From assembly GCA_037954665.1 (NCBI GenBank), contig JBBMOL010000065.1:2418001-2482000 (forward strand): 64,000 nt of DNA. The letters run 5' to 3'. A model generated the notes under the pieces. It was given only the letters and a program-made list of their open reading frames with translations, was not told the DNA's origin and did no database searches. This document shows, one piece after another, positions 57,550 to 64,000 of this stretch. The first letter of the stretch is position 1. Each line of letters begins with the position of its first letter. The translations under genes and the position numbers were made by a program. This stretch comes from Laguncularia racemosa (taxonomy: Eukaryota > Streptophyta > Magnoliopsida > Myrtales > Combretaceae).

Positions 57550-59303
57550 AGTTAAGCATTGCAAGTTATAGCTACGTCATGATGAAGATGATATTTCGTT
57601 AGATCTTCGCATGTTACCTTATATAGAATAGGGTACGTTTATGGGATTGGCACGCCTTCCCTTCATTCAGTTGGATTGGCATCTTCTTATGGCATTGGTG
57701 TAGAGGTGGAGGCCTGAGACATATACCTTTCACATGGCCCATAGTAAGACTATTGGAACTTTACGGGATGCTAAGGTCTAGCTTGGGTTACTAGTTGATA
57801 GATAGGCCATTATAGGTAACACCAACCTTGATTGGGCATCTGAGTGTGAGCGGTTACTTAGTGAGAGGCCAAATGCAAAGCACATTAAGGGTAGGCAAAT
57901 AAACTTATCTTAGTTCTGGTGTAGATTTTGGGTTTTGCATGCCCAGGCATCTGACAAAACAGTTAGGTGTCATACCTATGTCTACATTTTGCAACTACTA
58001 AGAGGATCTACATTTGTTGATAAATCAAGCAACTTAGTTCATTGTATGTTCCTTCCACTCTTAGAAGACTTTACCATTGTAAGGCAGTATAGTTAGGGCT
58101 ATACATGTTTAACTTGGTTGTATCACTAGTTATGCCGTGCATCCATCTCTAACACACGTGACATAGGGGGATCAATGATTCTTTTGCATTTGTGGGTATG
58201 GGATAAGTTCCTACATATCGCTCCCTTGAGACATTATAAGGTTTCGATAGAGGATGGGAGGCCCTTGACGTCTTGATGGAGGATAACCTAAAATAGTATG
58301 CAGTACCCCATGTATGTTGTGTAGGCATACAAGGATGCATTTGGCCACCAAAACCCACAATAGTTATGTTGCCTTTTTACATTTTTATGTCCATTAGATA
58401 TTATAAATCATCATTAACTTATGCATGTTTTTTGTTAGGTTTTTTAGAAACCTTATATTGAGGATCAAATCGACATATTTCCTTCGTTCTATCATGTGGG
58501 TAAAGGTATTTTGATAGCTTGGGTACTGTTGATATGCTTTTATATTGCAAAGTGGCACTAACTAAATCACATTTGTTGCTAGTTTGGTGTGTTCTAATGA
58601 GTGCCCACCGATGTCAACACAGAGCCTCACTTGCACCATATTGATTTATGGAGTCGGATCGACATTAATTAGATAGCACTACATAAACCCTACATTGCCC
58701 ATTGGGAAGATCATTACTCCTATAGGATCCTATTAAAATATGGTGATGGTGTGCATCCAGACTATATCCAATGGTACAAACGTGTCAGCTGCCGCTATAT
58801 GGGGCATATTGGAGAAATAATTAGACACTTGGTAAGATAAACACTTATAATATCGCATTCACTATACTATATGACTAAGTTGTGCCAAAATGTTTTCTTT
58901 CGATTCTTCTAGGCTAACACTCTACAACATATATGTATAGCATTCGATCTACTTTCAACAATTTCATTTGCTGATATTGGGGTATGGCTAGTTAAGCATC
59001 ATGACAAAGTTGTACTTTTTTCTTACTGTTTAGCATAAGCAGTTATTGATGGGGGAGGTAACTATAGACTCGGAGTATGCACCTTCAGTAGATCCTGCAC
59101 CTATACCACCACTGTGTCATAGGGTTAATAGAGCAAGAGTTAGAGGAGGGCAGTGGTGGGATGAGCAGATCTATCATAACCACACCCCTTCGAACGTCAT
59201 GGATAAAGACATCATAAGTAACTCAGCTCTCGATACCAACTCGTTCATCACCCCTCATAGACATTCTATTAGTGGTCTCATTCCTAACCCACCTGCTCCG
59301 TGA
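57550..59303 (+). pseudogene. PMD region of the second MULE
   Basis: The frame reads MGLARLPFIQLDWHLL and RWRPETYTFHM at about 57,637-57,735. This is the core PMD signature (family form RWRPETHTFHL). GLLVDR then occupies the position of the PMD GLPVDG motif. The second half is worn. An open C-terminal tail (59,046-59,303) contains RGGQWWDEQIYHNH. The order transposase, SWIM, CCHC, PMD is the same as at 3,200-7,790. I did not find TIRs or a target duplication for this copy. Confidence 0.75.
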
Positions 59304-62300
59304 ATGTTACACCATTGTCGACCAAATATTAGTGACAACTCATAGCCTCCAGTACAATGAAGTCTAGTTCCTCCACGTGACTTTAACGAGCCCTTGCAAT
59401 TGCCTACAACATAGGAGTGACAAACTCCTCCCACCTCCGATGTGAGACTAACTAAGTATAGATCTATTATGGCTAAAATTACTAGACCATTTACTAGGAG
59501 TAAGAGTAAGATGGGATAGAGTTGTTTGTGACTTATTTTAAACATTTCCATGGATATTAGAAATAATGTGCATTTTAATGAAAAGTTCTGTTTTTTTTCT
59601 TCTAATAATTGTAGGATGTTTGATAACAAAAAATTTGTACTAAAAATGCATTACTATATATGTTTTTAATATATTTTTTTATACTAAAAACACATACAAT
59701 GCATATATTTTCAGTATAAATTTTTCTTATATAAAAAATATATACACTATATGCATTTTTTATATTCTATTCACATTTTTTTAAATACACTTTTTTCCAT
59801 ATTTCCCCCCTAATTCTTACAAAACCATAAAAAAGAGAACAGATTATTCTCATGCATTATTGCACGTTGAAATTCGGAAAGAATCATATCCACATGATAA
59901 ATAATACCCTCAATGCCTCGTTGTCCAAAGCATAATCACGTAAAAAGGCAACATTAGTAGTACGTTGGAATAAGGACAGGCTAGGATATAATAGAGCAAC
60001 AGTGACAACGTATAATTATTCTTTTCTTGAAGATGGTCGTTCGAATATGTTGCTTTAGCTCGAAATTCTAAAGGCAAAAAAGTTGCTTCTTGTTTTGCTA
60101 ACACAAGTGTTAATCTACCTATCCTAAGACTTAGACAACCTTATAAAATGCCTAAATAAATTCAATAGTATATTATAAGAGGTTGAGATAGCGACAAGAA
60201 AATATACTATAGATATAATAAACGAAATATATCACTAATTATATACAAAACCCTATTTTTATATTCAATAAAAATAGAATCATTTTATATAAAATGGTAT
60301 AAAAGTTTATTCAATAAATATTTCAATAGTTAAATAATAGATTAAATAATTTCATTAACATAATAGTAAAATAACTCTCTTTCTAGATCCAGCATATGGG
60401 TCATATTATTAAAACTTAGGCTAGTTTTATCTTCTCATTATTTTTTGTTTATCCTAAATATCAATTACATAATCTCATCATTATAATTAGATTGTAAATA
60501 AATTAAACCATCTTACAATTTATTCTTCAAACTTAAAAAACACAAAATAACTTATTGAACCAAACTCAAGATTTCAACTATATTGTCCAATAAATTTTTG
60601 AGCCAAATTGAATTAGGGTTCAAGGTTTGAAGTTATATACATCAAATTTAGCACAATTCAGTTTGAATTCAAAATTCAGGATAAAGTATATATCATCAAG
60701 AAGCATTTAAAGCAGACCTTCAATTTAAATTCATTAAACTCCATTGAAATTGAGCTAAATTCAAGCTTTGAGTTCACAAATCAAATCAATTTGATTCCAT
60801 TCCTTTGTACCACTACGAAACCCTTTTTTTTTTTACCAACGTGTACATCATTCCAATTAGCAACTTTTGTTTGTTTTTTCTTGCATGTAGCATCCGATGC
60901 AGTGTTTAAGTCATACAAAAGATTATTATTCTTCGTGTTTATGTGTCTTCACCATAGATTGTAATTCTGGGATTATTCGAAAGTAGAAACTGTCATTTGC
61001 ACACGTCAATTATTCTGTGAGCTGTAGATTTGACATGGGAATTTCTGAATTTAAAGCCTTCTGGAATCCATTTCAAGTAAGAAAAGGCAAACAAATCATC
61101 AGAGCTTTAAAAATAATGATTTTTAATAACGTACTTTCTCTTTGATTATGATAGTTTTCTGTATTTTAAGCTCAACTAATATGATCTAATAACTTAAACT
61201 TGTAACGGGACTCAAAAAATGGTTATAACTGTTGAATAAAATAGAAAGATAATAATACTGTTATTTTTTAAAATAATTTTGAATCAAAACCTATCCCTTT
61301 TTTTTTTTTTTTTTGTAATATATGCCCATCACCATCCCGACAGTCCTTTGTCCACCTGATTTTCGTGGCCATGCCAGGCTGACTAATTCTGGTGTACGTT
61401 GGCATGGTCCATGGGTCTATGAAATTAATTCATTATTGTTTTATCCAGAAAAATTGTACATGATTAAATCAAAATATATACTAATAGTCTGAAAAATGTA
61501 TGTTTATTTTAATTGTTTTCAAACAAAAAAAAAAAAAAAAAGAAAGAAAGAAAGAAAAAGAAACGTTGTACAAAAATGATTACAAAATATATAGATGGAT
61601 TCGTCGTGATGTGGATCTTTTACACATTGAAAATTTGCACTATTGAATGTTCATTTTAACCATGGAGTTTGAAAATAAAGAATATAAAATACTCACATAG
61701 AAGAGAATATTCATGGAGGTTATACACGGGCCAGAGACGGTTTTCAAGCCATTAGTTTAGCTTATCCAATGTAATGCGAGTATATAAAGTTTAATGCAAT
61801 GCAATAAAATAAAATAAAGTTTGCAATCTTTTACACTTTCTTCTTTGACTTTTTGCTTCCCAAGATTTGGAAGAGATAAAAGTTTCTACGAAAATAAGAA
61901 AAACACAAGGTATGAAATAGATAAATAATGAGAGGATAACATTTGAATCTATAATTATATGCAAAGCAGCGAGTGATGACATTAATTATGAAATTATATT
62001 AAGTAAAAACATCAATTATTATAAATAAATAAATAATTACATCGAAAGACATCAACATTTAAGACCCCGACATCCAAACCCACTTAAAAAATACTATTTT
62101 ACCGATCATAGCACACATATCCTACCTATACCTCACACACAATCCAAACATCAAGCAATGAGTCAAATTGTTCTTAAATTCATTATAATGCATGCAGTTA
62201 TAAAGGTGGTAATACAAGATCAAAGTCATCCTGAAAATAAGAACTATGGCCCTTTAACTTACCACTGATGCAACAAGAAATAAATTTACCTTGGAAGCAG

Positions 62301-62604
62301 GTCTTGATCCGCTGTTGCACATGCTGCTATCATTCGAAAAAGAAAGTAAAATTTATTGCTTAATATAATTGTGGCTTTTGTATCAAGCATATAAGTCAAA
62401 TATTAAAATGAATTAGCAACCATATGTTTTAGGTTTGTTTTGTCTATTAATTGTTTAAACGGGGAAGCTACTAAAGTGAGTTGACTTTCTACCGTTTATA
62501 TATTTATTATATAAAAAACTTAATTATATATTTAACTGACTTTTCACTATATATATATAATAACAAAATACATGATAGTCTATAGGATTGAATGGACTAT
62601 AAAA
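59304..62604. other. non-coding AT-rich DNA
   Basis: Probably includes the right flank or end of MULE 2 (to about 59,800), then sequence without recognisable genes. Several homopolymer tracts are present (T at about 60,825 and 61,299; A at about 61,525). No domain on either strand. Confidence 0.45.
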
Positions 62605-62960
62605 GTATATTTTTACACGAAAAATAGCATATAAAAGTATCAATATCAAGTTTAAATAAAAAATCAAGATTATGTAAGTGGTTTAAATAGAAAATCAAAC
62701 TTTAAATAGTTAAAATAAAATATCAAATTTATGATAAGTGATTTAAATAGATAATTAAAACTATAGAAAAATTATAGTTTTAATTCTCTATTTGATTTAC
62801 TTATCATAATATTGATATTTTATTTTAATTATTTAAAAGTTCGATACTCTATTTAAATCACTTGTGATAATGTTAATCATTTATTTTAATTACTTGAAAG
62901 TTTGATCCTCCATCTGATTTTGATTTCAATTATTGATTTTTTGCATGTAATTTTTACTAT
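62605..62960. mobile_element. foldback MITE-like inverted repeat
   Basis: Two arms of about 150 bases form a long imperfect hairpin centred near 62,768. The perfect inner stem AATTAAAACTATA / TATAGTTTTAATT surrounds a 7-base loop, and outer segments pair with gaps (TGATAAGTGATTTAAATAGA against TCTATTTGATTTACTTATCA). The termini, TTTTTACACGAAAAA on the left and TTTTTTGCATGTAATTTTTA on the right, are roughly complementary. No coding capacity. Confidence 0.7.
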
Positions 62961-64000
62961 TTTTATGATATTAAATTCTAAGAATATTTTGATAATAACT
63001 TAATAGAATAAATTACATACAAGATTTAGTAGATATTTATGAATGCACATTTTTACGTATCTTTTACGCTTCAACTTTATATTTGCATGTTTATATGCAC
63101 ACAATTATAACAATGGCAGGGCTAGTGGCATCATAATGCTTAGCCTTCTATTACAATATTTGTTTTTGTCTTTATCTTGGGCTGCCTACATTATTATTGT
63201 TTTTTTTTTTTTAGAATTTAAAACTATAAAGTAGAAATGTAATATTGTTTTTTTTACGTATTATTATCATTTAATAATTTTTATAGAATGAATACTTGTT
63301 ATTTTAAAATTTATATTTTATATATCTAAAAATATATATTTAAAAATAGACTATATGTATCCTACTTTATGGAAATAAATTTGAAAAATTATACCTAAAA
63401 TTCAGCTTATAATATTCCATAATACAGAAAATAGGTTGCAATAAGATTGTTCATTTATCCCTACAGTTCATAGTGTATAGATTCTATATAGATCCTGTGT
63501 CATTCAACATCTACTGTACAACCTATTCAATAATGCAGAGGATCCAAATTGGATTAGGTGAACAGCCAATTTTAACTGTGCAGCTGGTCTAATTACCAAT
63601 ATACCATGGTCAACAATTATGTCCTGGAAAATAAATGGATAATATATAAAAAAAGCATTAATATATTGTTAAAAATTAAAAAAAAAAAAAGAAGTTTTCC
63701 TTTTTATTTACTATATCATTTTAACAATTGCATGTGGAAGGAATAACTTATATAGTTGATGTTTATCTTAATTTTTGGGCCGAATAATTGATGATATTTT
63801 GATGCCATTGTTGCTCCCAAGTCCCATTCAAAAATGGGAATTATGATGTAGAAATTCTTCTTTATTTTCTTGAATAATTATAAATCGGAATTATCCAAAG
63901 TAGATGATCGCGAAGAATGAGAGTTTGGCCGGCAAATCAAAGCGCCTGCAGTCTAATAGGAAACGTGTCTTCGTTGTCAACCGAAAACGTGGGCGGCTGT
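62961..64000. other. non-coding; possible promoter-like end
   Basis: AT-rich up to about 63,880, then the last 100 bases become markedly GC-richer, with AAACGTGTC and AAACGTGGGC (ACGTG cores). This may be the upstream edge of a gene beyond the window. No coding sequence seen inside. Confidence 0.35.

Overview
The window looks like repeat-rich, AT-rich intergenic DNA from a plant nuclear genome, most likely a eudicot. I find no intact host gene. Nearly every recognisable coding stretch is a decayed transposable-element protein or a host-gene fragment carried inside an element. The elements are typical plant families: a LINE with a DUF4283 ORF1, Mutator-like elements (MULEs) fused to a plant mobile domain (PMD), a CACTA element, Tekay/Del-type and Reina-like Ty3/gypsy retrotransposons, and several solo LTRs.

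Layout. 1-1,420: ORF1 of a LINE on the minus strand, running off the left edge. 2,450-8,577: a complete MULE with 10-bp target-site duplications, long degenerate TIRs, a minus-strand transposase and a PMD region. 8,588-17,830: mostly non-coding. 17,831-30,847: a CACTA element whose left end is split by a 4.8-kb solo LTR (LTR A, 17,992-22,817), with a second CACTA head at 22,871. Its body carries host-gene-like fragments, including a PPR E motif, and is broken by another solo LTR (25,974-27,540). 30,848-34,400: nothing recognised. About 34,450-37,480: a minus-strand Reina-like gypsy element that has lost RT, RNase H and most of integrase. 39,450-53,168: a plus-strand Tekay-like element (5' LTR, PBS, gag, protease, RT, RNase H, integrase, start of chromodomain). 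It is interrupted by a related solo LTR (42,641-44,543) and by a 5.1-kb solo LTR (LTR B, 44,824-49,959) that is an inverted copy of LTR A. 53,169-54,660: two minisatellites and unassigned sequence. 54,670-59,303: a second MULE-PMD element on the plus strand. 59,304-64,000: non-coding sequence with one foldback MITE.

The nesting can be read from target-site duplications. The Tekay element came first, and LTR2 and LTR B then landed in its gag and protease. The CACTA was in place before LTR A and the 1.57-kb solo LTR entered it.

The most interesting biology is gene capture. LTR B carries an apparently intronless piece of the nucleotide-excision-repair gene ERCC1/RAD10. LTR A and LTR B share a second, unidentified exon-like fragment with a possible splice donor. 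The CACTA body carries a PPR fragment. The two MULEs share one domain order, ending in a PMD. All family assignments come from reading translations by eye; no database search was run.
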